From: Angustibacter sp049994355
GTDB taxonomy: Bacteria; Actinomycetota; Actinomycetes; Actinomycetales; Angustibacteraceae
Direction of reading: 5' to 3'
Assembly (NCBI RefSeq): GCF_049994355.1
Contig: NZ_CP188257.1
Location: 3,410,001-3,474,000, forward strand
DNA: 64,000 bases
Both the position numbers and the translations under genes were made by a program. Positions 8,490-16,772 of this stretch are shown here, piece by piece. Numbering within the stretch: position 1 is the stretch's first letter; every line of letters starts with the position of its first letter. Below the pieces are notes generated by a model. The model saw nothing but the letters and a program-made list of their open reading frames with translations, did not search any database and was not told the origin of the DNA.

Positions 8490-9110
8490 ATGAGCGCACA
8501 GCAGCACGAGACCGACTGGGGCCAAGGCCCCACCGCCACCGTCGCGACCGCCAGGACGTTGGTGCCGGCGCAGGAGCCGGACGACGACTTCAGCGACCTC
8601 GACGACCTGGACTCCTTCGAGCCCGGGTTCCCGGACGCTGACCCTCGCCCGACCGCCGCGGACGACGTCGTGGACGACAGCGCGGACGACGTCGTGGACG
8701 ACAGCGCGGACGACGGCGCGGACGACGGCGCGGACGAGGCCACGGACGAGGCCACGGACGAGGCCACGGACGACGGCGCGGACGAGGCCACGGGCGACGG
8801 CCCGGCAGCCGAGGCCGAGGTGCGGCCCGTCACGTCACCGGGCGACGCCCCTGCCGCGCCGTCCGAACCGAAGAGGGGGATCCGCACCAGTGAGTTCTGG
8901 CAGACCTTCTTCACTCAGCTGCTGGCTTTCGGGGTGTCCGTCGCGGCGTTGTTCGGTGGTCACATCAACTCGGATGCCCTCCAGGCGTTCGTCCCAGCGG
9001 CTGCGTTGCTCGCCTCGGCGGGAGCGACCGCGCACTACAGCTCCTCGCGGAGCAAGGTGAAGGCCGCGCACGCCTCGACGCTGGCCCCACCGACCGCCGG
9101 TGGCGCCTGA
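8490..9110 (+). CDS. Acidic-repeat protein with two C-terminal membrane helices (holin-like)
   Basis: This 206-residue protein has a very acidic, low-complexity N-terminal half (residues about 20-110), with four-residue repeats such as DEAT and DDSA. A linker follows, then two hydrophobic helices at about residues 136-175 (FTQLLAFGVSVAALFGG and FVPAAALLASAGATA) and a basic tail. Two helices in a small protein straight after an endolysin-like gene recall phage holins, but the acidic extension is unusual and no family is recognised. GGGGAAG precedes the ATG. It converges with the next gene, 10 bases apart. Confidence 0.65.
   Translation: MSAQQHETDWGQGPTATVATARTLVPAQEPDDDFSDLDDLDSFEPGFPDADPRPTAADDVVDDSADDVVDDSADDGADDGADEATDEATDEATDDGADEATGDGPAAEAEVRPVTSPGDAPAAPSEPKRGIRTSEFWQTFFTQLLAFGVSVAALFGGHINSDALQAFVPAAALLASAGATAHYSSSRSKVKAAHASTLAPPTAGGA
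8658..8801 (+). repeat. 12-bp tandem coding minisatellite
   Basis: Twelve consecutive 12-base units of the type GCGGACGACGGC, GTGGACGACAGC or ACGGACGAGGCC run without interruption. They encode A/V/T-D-D/E-x and build the acidic tract of the holin-like protein. Two units (GCGGACGACGTC + GTGGACGACAGC) are duplicated as a 24-base pair. Such arrays expand and contract by slippage. Confidence 0.85.
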
Positions 9111-9120
9111 GGGCGTCGAC

Positions 9121-10218
9121 CTACCGGTCCGTGCTGGCGACGGCCACCGCTCCACGGCGCATGTCCAGCACGGGCCGGTACCGGTCGTACCAGGTCACGA
9201 TCACGCTGAGCAGCAACGCGAAGAACAGCGCGTGCTCGATCTTGAACCGGTCGGAGATCAGGTGCAGCACCTCGGCGGTCGCCAGGTTCAGCGCGACCAG
9301 GCCGACGAACAGGTACACCGACGTCAGCATGGACCGCCGCCGCAGGTTCACCACGATGCTGTATGCCGAGTCGACAGTGACGAAGAAGGCCGCGCCGACC
9401 AGCACGTTGAGGTGGGTCGCCGTGGTGTCGGGCAGGATCTCGCTGAAGATGATGACGACCAGCGTGATCAGCACGATCTTCTCGAACAGGCTCCAGCTGA
9501 GCAGCTTGGGTCGGATGTCCGGCACCGCCGGCAGCCGGTCAGCCACGATCCGCAGCTTCCAGTCAGCCGCCGGCAGCCTCTTCCAGTTCAGCCACAAGGC
9601 GAGGATCCCGCCGACCACGAGCACCGCGATCGTGGGGTACACCCAAGAGTGCTCGTCCGCGAAGTCGGTGAAGTCGAGCTCGGCCACGTGGATCCACCAC
9701 TCCTGCGGAAGCTTGATGAAGATCCAGATGAACGCGGCGAGGTAGATGACCGCACGAGGGGACATCCGTCTGGGGTCCCAGCGGAGCCGGACCGTCTCGT
9801 AGGCGATGAAGAAGTACTCGAAGGTGTTGGGGAACACCAGCAGCAGCCAGCGCCACGAGCTCGGGTCCGCCGCGTCGTGCAGGCTCTCGAAGATCGTGAC
9901 CCCGACCAGCCGGTAGTACCAGAGGAACTGGGCGGTGGCGACGGCCGTGAGGTTCGTCCAGTTCCGCAGCGTCGAGATGTACGCCATCGACAGGTAGTAG
10001 ATGTCCAGCGCCTTGTCGTAGCCCTGGTAGCCGCTCTCCACCGAGGCCCATGTCTGCGGGCTCAGGTGGGTCTGGAAGATCGTCTGGTCGGCCGCGTCGA
10101 TGACCAGGCAGGCGATGATCGCGGGCAGCGGAAAGATCGGCAGCAGCAACGGCACCAGCAGCCGCAGACCTACCACGACCACGACGAGCGTGACGTCGTC
10201 CGCGGTCCATGAGCCCAT
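9121..10218 (-). CDS. Multi-pass integral membrane protein of unknown function
   Basis: This 365-residue protein has about nine hydrophobic helices, rich in aromatic residues (IYLAAFIWIFIKLPQEWWIHVAEL). No family is recognised from motifs. GGAGG lies 6 bases before the ATG. It follows the serine-repeat membrane protein by 21 bases on the same strand, so the two are probably one transcription unit and may work together at the membrane. No catalytic or transport signature is visible. Confidence 0.75.
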   Translation of the reverse strand: MGSWTADDVTLVVVVVGLRLLVPLLLPIFPLPAIIACLVIDAADQTIFQTHLSPQTWASVESGYQGYDKALDIYYLSMAYISTLRNWTNLTAVATAQFLWYYRLVGVTIFESLHDAADPSSWRWLLLVFPNTFEYFFIAYETVRLRWDPRRMSPRAVIYLAAFIWIFIKLPQEWWIHVAELDFTDFADEHSWVYPTIAVLVVGGILALWLNWKRLPAADWKLRIVADRLPAVPDIRPKLLSWSLFEKIVLITLVVIIFSEILPDTTATHLNVLVGAAFFVTVDSAYSIVVNLRRRSMLTSVYLFVGLVALNLATAEVLHLISDRFKIEHALFFALLLSVIVTWYDRYRPVLDMRRGAVAVASTDR

Positions 10219-10239
10219 TGCTGCCTCCAGGTCCGCCGG

Positions 10240-10641
10240 TCAGGCCTGCGGGTCGGTGACGGATCTCGCCCGGTGCCCGAGGGCGGCGAGGACCACGGCC
10301 ACCGAGGCGACCGCGACGGTGAGGGAGACGAGCTTGGACCCGCGCAGCGGCCCAGTGCTGCTGGACTGCATCAGGCCGCCCTGCGAGCGCCAGGACATCA
10401 CCGAGGAGCCGGACTGCCCGGACAGCACCGAGCCTTGGCTCTGGAAGGACAAGGCCGCGGTCATCGACTGGAACGACCCCAGGGACAGCATCGACATGGC
10501 CGACCCGACCGAGCCGAGCGAGAGCACCGAGCCGACCGACCCGATGGACAGGATCGATCCCACGGAGCCGATGGACAGGATCGAGTTGCTGGAGGCCAGC
10601 GACCACAGCGAGCCGCCGCAGCGGTCGCGGGTGGCGGACAT
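10240..10641 (-). CDS. Ser-x-x repeat protein with C-terminal membrane anchor
   Basis: Residues about 10-100 of this 133-residue protein place serine at nearly every third position, most regular as nine-residue units SILSIGSVG (twice), SVLSLGSVG and SAMSMLSLG. One hydrophobic helix (LVSLTVAVASVAVVLAALG) and a short basic tail follow. The three-residue period suggests a regular fold or filament-like stack on one side of the membrane. I recognise no named family. A GTG two codons earlier (10647) is an alternative start. It heads a two-gene unit with the membrane protein downstream. Confidence 0.72.
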   Translation of the reverse strand: MSATRDRCGGSLWSLASSNSILSIGSVGSILSIGSVGSVLSLGSVGSAMSMLSLGSFQSMTAALSFQSQGSVLSGQSGSSVMSWRSQGGLMQSSSTGPLRGSKLVSLTVAVASVAVVLAALGHRARSVTDPQA

Positions 10642-10704
10642 GATCACACCGTAGCGACCCGCGGTCGATCGGTCAGGCAGCCGCGACGAGTGCGATCGGA
10701 TCGT

Positions 10705-10740
10705 GCCGGGTGGCTGTGGGCCCCACCACAGCCACCCGGC
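10705..10740 (-). terminator. Strong 15-bp hairpin terminator
   Basis: A perfect 15-bp stem GCCGGGTGGCTGTGG/CCACAGCCACCCGGC closes a 6-nt loop just 7 bases after the stop of the minus-strand TIGR03118 gene. It separates that gene from the serine-repeat gene downstream. Confidence 0.85.
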
Positions 10741-10747
10741 CGGTCGA

Positions 10748-11857
10748 TCAGTGGGCTACCGACAGGGTGCCCAGCAGCCCGTGGGACTCGTCCTGCGGAC
10801 CTGCGGTGAACAGCACCTGGTCGGTGCCGGCCTCCATGCCGTTGCCCGGCAGCAGAGCCCACAGCCCGTCGATCTTGATCGGCGTGCCGTGCGCACCGCG
10901 CACGATGCCCTGGAAGACGAGGCTGTTGCGGTCGTAGGCGTGGATCCGGCCGTTCCCGAAGTTGCCGACGAGCAGGTCACCGGAGAAGGTGCCGAAGCCG
11001 GCGGGCGCGATCGTCATTCCCCAGGGCGCGTTCAGCGTGCGGTGGGCGGGCAGTCGACGGACCAGGTCACCCTGCAGGGTGAAGACGTCGACCCGGCCGC
11101 GGCCGGTGCCGGCCACCTCGTCCTCGCGGGCGGCGTCCTGCTGGGCGTAGGCGACGTACACCTGGTCGCCGGAGACCATCACGTTGAACGGCGCGAAGTG
11201 CGCCGGCAGCTTCGGGTCCTGGAAGTTGCCGGTGGTGATGACTCGTTGGAACAGTCCGTTGTAGACGTCGACCGTGCCGGCGGAGAAGTCGGCGGCGTAC
11301 AGCAGCGGCCCGCCGGGGTCGGCGCCCATCGCCAGGCCCTTGTAGACCGCGCCGGGCGTGACGACGGCGTCAACGGCGTGGGTGGAGGGTACGGTCCCGC
11401 CGCCGCCGACAGTGGGCGCCCACCCGCTCAGGTGACCGCTCTCGCCGACGAACAGGAACTTGGCCGGCGCCGAGATGCCTGCGTCGTCCCGGACGAGGAA
11501 CGACGTGGTCGGGTTCGAAACCTGACCGGTCGGCTTGCCGCCGGGCAGCGAGACGACGAGCGAGTTGATCGTCTGCGGCGTACCGTGCACGCCGCCGGCG
11601 TAGAGGGTGGTCACGTCCTTGCCGTTGTCGGACACCCACAGCGGGCTGGTGCCGAGGTAGGACGCGCCCCAGGGGTTGACCAGGTTGGGATCGGTGACCT
11701 GGGCAGCGCCGCGGACGTCGGAGACGAGGTTCACCTGGGTGTACCTCGTCGGGCCGACGGCCTCGGCGTTCGCAGTGCCCGCGGCCAGAGCGGACACCGC
11801 ACACACGGCGGTCCCGACGGCCAGCCAGACGGATGGACGGCGCAGAGTGGTGCTCAC
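10748..11857 (-). CDS. Secreted TIGR03118 family protein
   Basis: This 369-residue protein has a Sec signal peptide (basic VSTTLRRPS, hydrophobic core, likely cleavage after ANA at residue 31). A beta-propeller-like body follows, with the family's recurring phrases (NLVNPWGAS, LWVSDNGKDVTTLYAG, PAHFAPFNVMV, LNAPWGMTIAP, DLLVGNFGNGRI). It should fold as a propeller outside the membrane; no reaction is known. The GTG start has AAGGAGG 7 bases upstream. It is transcribed away from the monooxygenase gene and ends at a strong hairpin. Confidence 0.85.
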   Translation of the reverse strand: MSTTLRRPSVWLAVGTAVCAVSALAAGTANAEAVGPTRYTQVNLVSDVRGAAQVTDPNLVNPWGASYLGTSPLWVSDNGKDVTTLYAGGVHGTPQTINSLVVSLPGGKPTGQVSNPTTSFLVRDDAGISAPAKFLFVGESGHLSGWAPTVGGGGTVPSTHAVDAVVTPGAVYKGLAMGADPGGPLLYAADFSAGTVDVYNGLFQRVITTGNFQDPKLPAHFAPFNVMVSGDQVYVAYAQQDAAREDEVAGTGRGRVDVFTLQGDLVRRLPAHRTLNAPWGMTIAPAGFGTFSGDLLVGNFGNGRIHAYDRNSLVFQGIVRGAHGTPIKIDGLWALLPGNGMEAGTDQVLFTAGPQDESHGLLGTLSVAH

Positions 11858-12059
11858 GGACGCCTCCTTCGGCGTTGCCGCCCGCCACGGACGGAGGGCG
11901 GTCACGTGGTCCACGGGACTGCGGGGCCAGAGGTTCAACGGCCCGGGCGTGTCGCTTTCGACCGAGGCCCGAGGGGTTGCCGCAGCCGACCCGGCCGTGC
12001 TGACCATGGGTTGACGCTGGACCGATCGGGGCCAGGGCCTGTGACGCGAGGAGTCGTGG
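11858..12059. promoter_or_regulatory. Divergent promoter region
   Basis: These 202 bases separate the start of the secreted TIGR03118 gene from the start of the flavin monooxygenase gene. They must hold both promoters, but I could not pick out convincing -35/-10 boxes. Confidence 0.4.
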
Positions 12060-13526
12060 ATGACCGAGCACGCGGTGGTGGTCGCCGGAGGCGGCCCGAC
12101 CGGGCTGATGCTGGCGGCCGAGCTGGCACTGGCGGGGGTGGACGTCGTCGTCGTGGAGCGACGCACCAGCCAGACCGTCGACGGATCGCGAGCCGGGGGG
12201 CTGCACTCGCGCACCATCGAGGTGCTCGACCAGCGTGGCGTCGCGGACCGGTTTCTCGAGGCGGGGCAGACGGTGCAGGCTGTCGGGTTCGCCGGGCTCC
12301 GTCTGGACATCAGCGACTTCCCGACCCGCCACCCTTATGTGCTCGGGCTCTGGCAGAAGCTGTTCGAGCCGATCCTGGCGGACTGGGTCGCTGAGCTCGG
12401 GGTCCCGATCCGTCGCGGCTGCGACGTGGTGGGCCTGGCCCAGGACGACGGTGGGGTCGAGGTCCGGTTGTCCGGGGACGACTCGCTGCGGGCCGAGTAC
12501 CTGGTCGGCTGCGACGGGGGACGAAGCGTCGTCCGCAAGGCGGCCGGTATCGACTTCGTCGGAGTGGCCGCCTCCACCAGCTGGATGATCGCCGAGGTCG
12601 AGATGGCCGACGACCCGGTGATCGGGGTGCGCCGCGAGGGTGGTGGGATCGGTCCCGCCAACCGCGGGGAGGATGGCGGGCCGTACCGGGTCGTGCTGAC
12701 CGAACGGGAGCCCGAGCACACCGGCGAGCCGACCCTGCAGGATCTCAGTGAGGTGCTCGTCGATGCCTACGGCAGCGACTTCGGCGTGCACAGCCCGACC
12801 TGGATCTCCCGGTTCACCGACGTGTCCCGGCAGGCGGCCTCGTACCGGCGCGGCCGGGTGCTGGTGGCCGGGGACGCCGCGCACGTGCATCCTCCGCAGG
12901 GCGGCCAGGGCCTCAACGTCGGCGTGCAGGATGCGGTGAACCTGGGGTGGAAGCTGGCTCAGGTGGTCAGCGGCACCTCACCGGGGGTCCTGTTGGACAG
13001 CTACCACGCCGAACGGCACCCGGTCGGTGCCCGGGTGCAGCAGAACACGATGGTCGCGGTCACCCTCGGTGTCCCCGACGAACGTCACGAGGCCACCAGA
13101 GCCATGATGGCCGAGCTGCTGAGCCTGGACGAGCCGCGCCGCCGCATCGCCGGGATGCTCACCGGTCTCGACGTCCACTACGACCTCGGCGCCGGGCACC
13201 CGCTGCTCGGCCGGCGCATGCCGGACCTGGACCTGCAGACCGCGACGGGTCCCACGCGGGTCTACGCCCTGCTGCACAACGCCCGGCCGGTGCTGCTCAA
13301 CCTCGGCGAACCCGGCGGCTTCGACCTCTCCGGCTGGGCGGACCGGGCCCGGCTGGTCGACGCGACGTACGACGGCAGGTGGGAGATCCCGGTGCTCGGC
13401 GAGGTCGACCCTCCCCCAGCGGTGCTGATCCGGCCCGACGGTCACGTCGCCTGGGTCGGGGACCTCGCGGATCCAGCGCTGCCGCAGGCGCTGGCGACCT
13501 GGTTCGGAGAGCCGACGGCGTGCTAG
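12060..13526 (+). CDS. FAD-dependent aromatic-ring monooxygenase (PheA/TfdB/MhpA type)
   Basis: This 488-residue flavoprotein hydroxylase has the Rossmann GGGPTG at residues 10-15 and VVVVERR ending the first beta-alpha-beta unit. The FAD-ribityl motif GDAAHVHPPQGGQGLNVG lies near residue 275, with the usual C-terminal thioredoxin-like region. The family uses NAD(P)H and O2 to hydroxylate phenols or polyketide and antibiotic rings. GAGGAG precedes the ATG. Nearby maleylacetate reductase and VOC genes suggest phenol or hydroquinone breakdown, though antibiotic inactivation cannot be excluded. Its end overlaps the convergent reductase gene by four bases. Confidence 0.87.
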   Translation: MTEHAVVVAGGGPTGLMLAAELALAGVDVVVVERRTSQTVDGSRAGGLHSRTIEVLDQRGVADRFLEAGQTVQAVGFAGLRLDISDFPTRHPYVLGLWQKLFEPILADWVAELGVPIRRGCDVVGLAQDDGGVEVRLSGDDSLRAEYLVGCDGGRSVVRKAAGIDFVGVAASTSWMIAEVEMADDPVIGVRREGGGIGPANRGEDGGPYRVVLTEREPEHTGEPTLQDLSEVLVDAYGSDFGVHSPTWISRFTDVSRQAASYRRGRVLVAGDAAHVHPPQGGQGLNVGVQDAVNLGWKLAQVVSGTSPGVLLDSYHAERHPVGARVQQNTMVAVTLGVPDERHEATRAMMAELLSLDEPRRRIAGMLTGLDVHYDLGAGHPLLGRRMPDLDLQTATGPTRVYALLHNARPVLLNLGEPGGFDLSGWADRARLVDATYDGRWEIPVLGEVDPPPAVLIRPDGHVAWVGDLADPALPQALATWFGEPTAC

Positions 13527-14623
13527 CCGTTCTCGCGCAACAGGTCTGCGGGCGGCGCGCCGGACCAGGCACGCTCGAGCAGCGCTCGGACGCCGTCCGC
13601 GGTGACCTCGCGGGGATTGGCGTACGGCGTGGCCAGCACCTCGTGCACCACCGGCTCGAGGTCGGCGTGCGGCATGCCGAGCTCGCGCAACGACGCCGGC
13701 GCGCCGAGCAGGCCGCTCAGCTCCCACAGGTCGGTCGCCGGGTCGCCGCCGCCCAGCAGGTTTTCGAGGCGACGGGACAGCGCGGGCAGCGCCGGCAGGT
13801 TGAAGGCCATCACATGCGGCAGGACCACTGCGTGGGTCGGCGCATGCGGCAGTGCTGAAACCCCACCCAGGGCGTGGCAGAGCTTGTGGTGCAAGGACAT
13901 CGTGGTCCCGCCGAGGCAGGCGCCGGCCAGCCACGCGCCGTACAGCACCGTCGCCCTGGCCTCGATCCCGCTGGGGTCGGCAACGACGTCCGGCAGTGCC
14001 GAGACCAGGCTGCGGATCGCCTCCTGCGCCATCAACGTGATGATCGGGTTGCGGTCCGGAGCGTAAAGCGCCTCGACCGCGTGCGCCATGGCATTGAGCG
14101 CGCTGGTCACCGACACCTCGACCGGCAGGGCGAGGGTGAGCTCGGGGTCGTAGAGCACGCTGACCGGCAGGACCGCAGGGTCGCGTCCGGTCCGCTTCAC
14201 CGTCCCCTCGGTCAGCCCCCAGACGGACGTCATCTCGGAACCTGCGTACGTCGTCGGCACCGCGAGCACGGGCAGGCCGGACGTCAGGGCGACGGCCTTT
14301 GCCAACCCGATCGCCGAGCCGCCGCCGACCGCGACCAGAGCGTCTACACCCAGTCGCGCCGCCTCGGCGCGGGCCGTCTCGGCCACCTCGACCGGTACGT
14401 GCATCCGCGCGTGGGCGTGCACGCCAGCGCACCGCTCCCCCAGCGGCGCGAGCACGTCGCGCGCGAGCTGGGCCTGGCCCGGCGTCGACAGGGCGAGCAC
14501 GGACCCGAGGCCGAGCCGCTGCACCTCGTCGTCCAGCAGCCGCACCGAGCCCGCACCGAACCGGACCCGCATCGGCAGCGCCTGGTAGGCGAACCGGTCC
14601 AGGTCGTCGAGGGGCACGGGCAC
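13523..14623 (-). CDS. Maleylacetate reductase (iron-type alcohol dehydrogenase family)
   Basis: This 366-residue protein has the family NAD-binding motif VAVGGGSAIGLAKA, PTTYAGSEMT, and the metal-site histidines in NAMAHAVEAL and HHKLCHALGG. Maleylacetate reductase turns maleylacetate into 3-oxoadipate with NADH, the last specific step of hydroxyquinol/chlorocatechol routes. The GTG at 14623 starts close to the usual FxYQALPMRVRFGAGS beginning; an ATG at 14689 would add 22 atypical residues. It sits among an aromatic monooxygenase, a VOC protein and a DinB-type isomerase. Confidence 0.85.
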   Translation of the reverse strand: MPVPLDDLDRFAYQALPMRVRFGAGSVRLLDDEVQRLGLGSVLALSTPGQAQLARDVLAPLGERCAGVHAHARMHVPVEVAETARAEAARLGVDALVAVGGGSAIGLAKAVALTSGLPVLAVPTTYAGSEMTSVWGLTEGTVKRTGRDPAVLPVSVLYDPELTLALPVEVSVTSALNAMAHAVEALYAPDRNPIITLMAQEAIRSLVSALPDVVADPSGIEARATVLYGAWLAGACLGGTTMSLHHKLCHALGGVSALPHAPTHAVVLPHVMAFNLPALPALSRRLENLLGGGDPATDLWELSGLLGAPASLRELGMPHADLEPVVHEVLATPYANPREVTADGVRALLERAWSGAPPADLLRENG

Positions 14624-14759
14624 GAGTCCACCCCAGCCGCGGCACGCCGTCAACGCAGAGGAATCCGGCGAAGTTTCTTGCGCAGGCAACTACCGCCGGG
14701 ACAAACCGGGAGTTACGATGCGCGAGTAGCGGCAACGAAGCCCAGCAGGAAGGTACGCG

Positions 14760-15272
14760 ATGCCAACGGACGCTGAGCTGGTTGAGCTGGAGTCGCGCCG
14801 CCAGCAGCTTCGAGAGCAGTACCTGCAGCCGGTCCCCGAGCGACCGGCTACCAACGGGCGCGGCATCCATCACGCCGCGCTGATCTGCTCGAACGTCGAG
14901 CAGACCATCCAGTTCTACCAAGGCCTGCTGGGCTTCCCTCTGGTCGAGCTGGTCGAGAACCGTGACTACCAGGGGTCCTCGCACTTCTTCTTCGACCTCG
15001 GCAACCAGACGCTGCTGGGCTTCTTCGACTTCCCGGGTCTGGGTCTGCAGCCCGGCGTCGAGTCGATCGGCAGCGTGCAGCACATCGCGATCTCGGTGCC
15101 TCGGGACAAGTGGGAGAAGCTCCGCGAGCGCCTCGACACAGAAGGCGTCACATACGCCGGGCCGGATCTCGGGATCGAGGAGTCCATGTACTTCAAGGAC
15201 CCCGACGGCATCCAGATCGAGCTGCTCAGCGACCCGCTGATGTACTTCGGCGGCGCGCAGCTCGACGAGTAG
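14760..15272 (+). CDS. VOC-superfamily protein (glyoxalase/ring-cleavage dioxygenase-like)
   Basis: This 170-residue protein has two paired beta-alpha-beta-beta-beta modules. Likely metal ligands are His38 (GIHHAAL), His108 (SVQHIAIS) and Glu154 (IQIELLSD). A charged helix of about 30 residues leads. This is the layout of small metal-dependent VOC enzymes such as ring-cleaving dioxygenases and glyoxalases. AGGAAGG precedes the ATG. It is divergent from maleylacetate reductase and 44 bases before the next gene, with which it is probably co-transcribed. A role in ring cleavage fits the neighbours but is inferred. Confidence 0.82.
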   Translation: MPTDAELVELESRRQQLREQYLQPVPERPATNGRGIHHAALICSNVEQTIQFYQGLLGFPLVELVENRDYQGSSHFFFDLGNQTLLGFFDFPGLGLQPGVESIGSVQHIAISVPRDKWEKLRERLDTEGVTYAGPDLGIEESMYFKDPDGIQIELLSDPLMYFGGAQLDE

Positions 15273-15316
15273 GGACCATCCAGAACGCAAGCAGGGGTTG
15301 TCGAGAGGCGTCGGTC

Positions 15317-16132
15317 ATGACCGCATGGAACGCGATGACGTACGAAGGCAAGGACACCATCATGGGGGTGGTGCGCACGGAGGCCGAGCAGTTCTTCGCG
15401 CTCGCCGAGGCGCCCGGCGCCTGGGATCGGCCGACGCCGTGCGACGGCTGGTCCTCGCGGGACCTGGTGGCGCACATCATCGACACCACCGAGGGGTACT
15501 TCCGCGCGTTCGACGCTGCTCAGGGTGCCGGCGAGGTCCCCGAGCCCTACGGGCTGGCCGTGATGGCCGAGAAGGTGGACGACGCGGCCCGGACGTTCCG
15601 GGGCGTGCCGCAGGCCGAGATGATGGACCGGCTGCGTTCGGACTTCGCCAAGATGCAGGAGATCCTCGAGCCGATCGGGCCGCAGGACTGGACCGGCTAC
15701 ATGGTGACCCACCCGTACATGGGTCCGGTGCCGGCGTCTTTCTACGCCGCGGGCCAGCTGATGGACTACGGCGTGCACTCCTGGGACATCCGCCAGGGCA
15801 GCGGCCAGGCGCACGGGCTGTCCGGCGACGCCGCGGACCTGTTGGTGCCGTTCATGTTCGAGATCTGGCGCGGCACCGTGAAGATGGACCAGGTCAGCGA
15901 ACCCTTCACCATCGGGATCCGGGTCACCGGCCGCAACGCCGGCGACTACCGGGTAACCGTCGGGCCGGAGGGGCTGAGCTACGAGCCGGGCGAGATCGAG
16001 AACCTGCCCGCCTACATCGAGTTCGACGCCGGGAGCCTGGTGCTGACGGCGTTCGGGCGCAGTAACTCCGGCACGGTGCGCGGGGACGCGGCCCTGGCCG
16101 AGAAGTACCTGAACCTGTTCTTCCGCATCTGA
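15317..16132 (+). CDS. DinB/maleylpyruvate isomerase-like metal enzyme
   Basis: This 271-residue protein belongs to the maleylpyruvate isomerase N-terminal/DinB-fold group. It shows the four-helix domain with PTPCDGWSSRDLVAHI (metal His53) and YGVHSWDIRQG (His154), and a C-terminal SCP2/MDMPI-C-like part. Relatives use mycothiol or glutathione in isomerisation and detoxification. GAGAGG precedes the ATG. Together with the VOC gene it forms a likely two-gene unit beside maleylacetate reductase; isomerisation of a ring-cleavage product is a reasonable guess. Confidence 0.8.
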   Translation: MTAWNAMTYEGKDTIMGVVRTEAEQFFALAEAPGAWDRPTPCDGWSSRDLVAHIIDTTEGYFRAFDAAQGAGEVPEPYGLAVMAEKVDDAARTFRGVPQAEMMDRLRSDFAKMQEILEPIGPQDWTGYMVTHPYMGPVPASFYAAGQLMDYGVHSWDIRQGSGQAHGLSGDAADLLVPFMFEIWRGTVKMDQVSEPFTIGIRVTGRNAGDYRVTVGPEGLSYEPGEIENLPAYIEFDAGSLVLTAFGRSNSGTVRGDAALAEKYLNLFFRI

Positions 16133-16155
16133 TCTCACTGAGCGCGCCTAGCACC

Positions 16156-16201
16156 TCGTGGCAACGGCGTTCGCTCTGGCGACCTGGCGCGAGTGCCACG
16201 A
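16156..16201. repeat. Inverted repeat TCGTGGCA/TGCCACGA
   Basis: 8-bp perfect arms (16156-16163, 16194-16201) are 30 bases apart, directly followed by a second inverted repeat. It could be a decayed relative of the array repeat or a termination structure for the gene ending at 16132. Confidence 0.4.
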
Positions 16202-16203
16202 AC

Positions 16204-16244
16204 GCTGAGCACGGCTGCGGCACTTCGACGCACCCGTGCTCAGC
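16204..16244. repeat. 11-bp perfect inverted repeat at array edge
   Basis: GCTGAGCACGG (16204-16214) and CCGTGCTCAGC (16234-16244) enclose 19 bases containing TGCGGCAC. The size resembles the array repeats, but the arm sequence differs. Confidence 0.5.
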
Positions 16245-16772
16245 ACCTACGTTCGCGCCCTGGCCGTGTTCGACAGACGCATGTACGGCTCGACGCCTAG
16301 CCGCTCTTCGACTTCGGTCAGCTCGGGCCACCGAGCAGTGTCTAGACGGTCGCGGCGCTGCACTGGAGTTACCGGTTCTGCGACGAGCGGATGTGCCGCC
16401 TACCAGGAGGCAGTCGCCCAACCAGGCGATGAGGCTCCCGGTTGGGCCGCGCGCTGCTCGGCCATCGCGCGGAGACGAGGAGGCCGCGAAGCTCCGTCCA
16501 CTGCGCGGCGTTGGGATGACGTTGGCGATGTCGCTGAGGAGGGCGGGCAATGGCTTCGGTTTTGGAAAGGGTGGTGTCTGGGGCAGCTTGGCCCCACGCG
16601 GCCTAGTCGAACTGGACGATTCCGACACGCCGTTCTCGGCGATGGCCGGGACCGACGCGATCACCGGCTGAACGTTTGTTGACACCGAACGTGAGGTCCT
16701 CCTGCTGAGGTCCAGGTCTAGGCTGAGTAGCGGATCGAAAGAGCGCGGGAAGTTCGATCGGAGTTCGGTCAA

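Larger units (their letters stand above)
16133..16772. other. 640-bp gap at the left edge of the cassette region
   Basis: No gene with family resemblance or a ribosome site is visible on either strand; the open frames here have unconvincing sequences. It holds two inverted repeats (16156-16201 and 16204-16244, listed separately). This is the boundary between ordinary chromosome and the repeat-separated gene array, the place where an attachment site or array leader would be expected. Confidence 0.5.
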
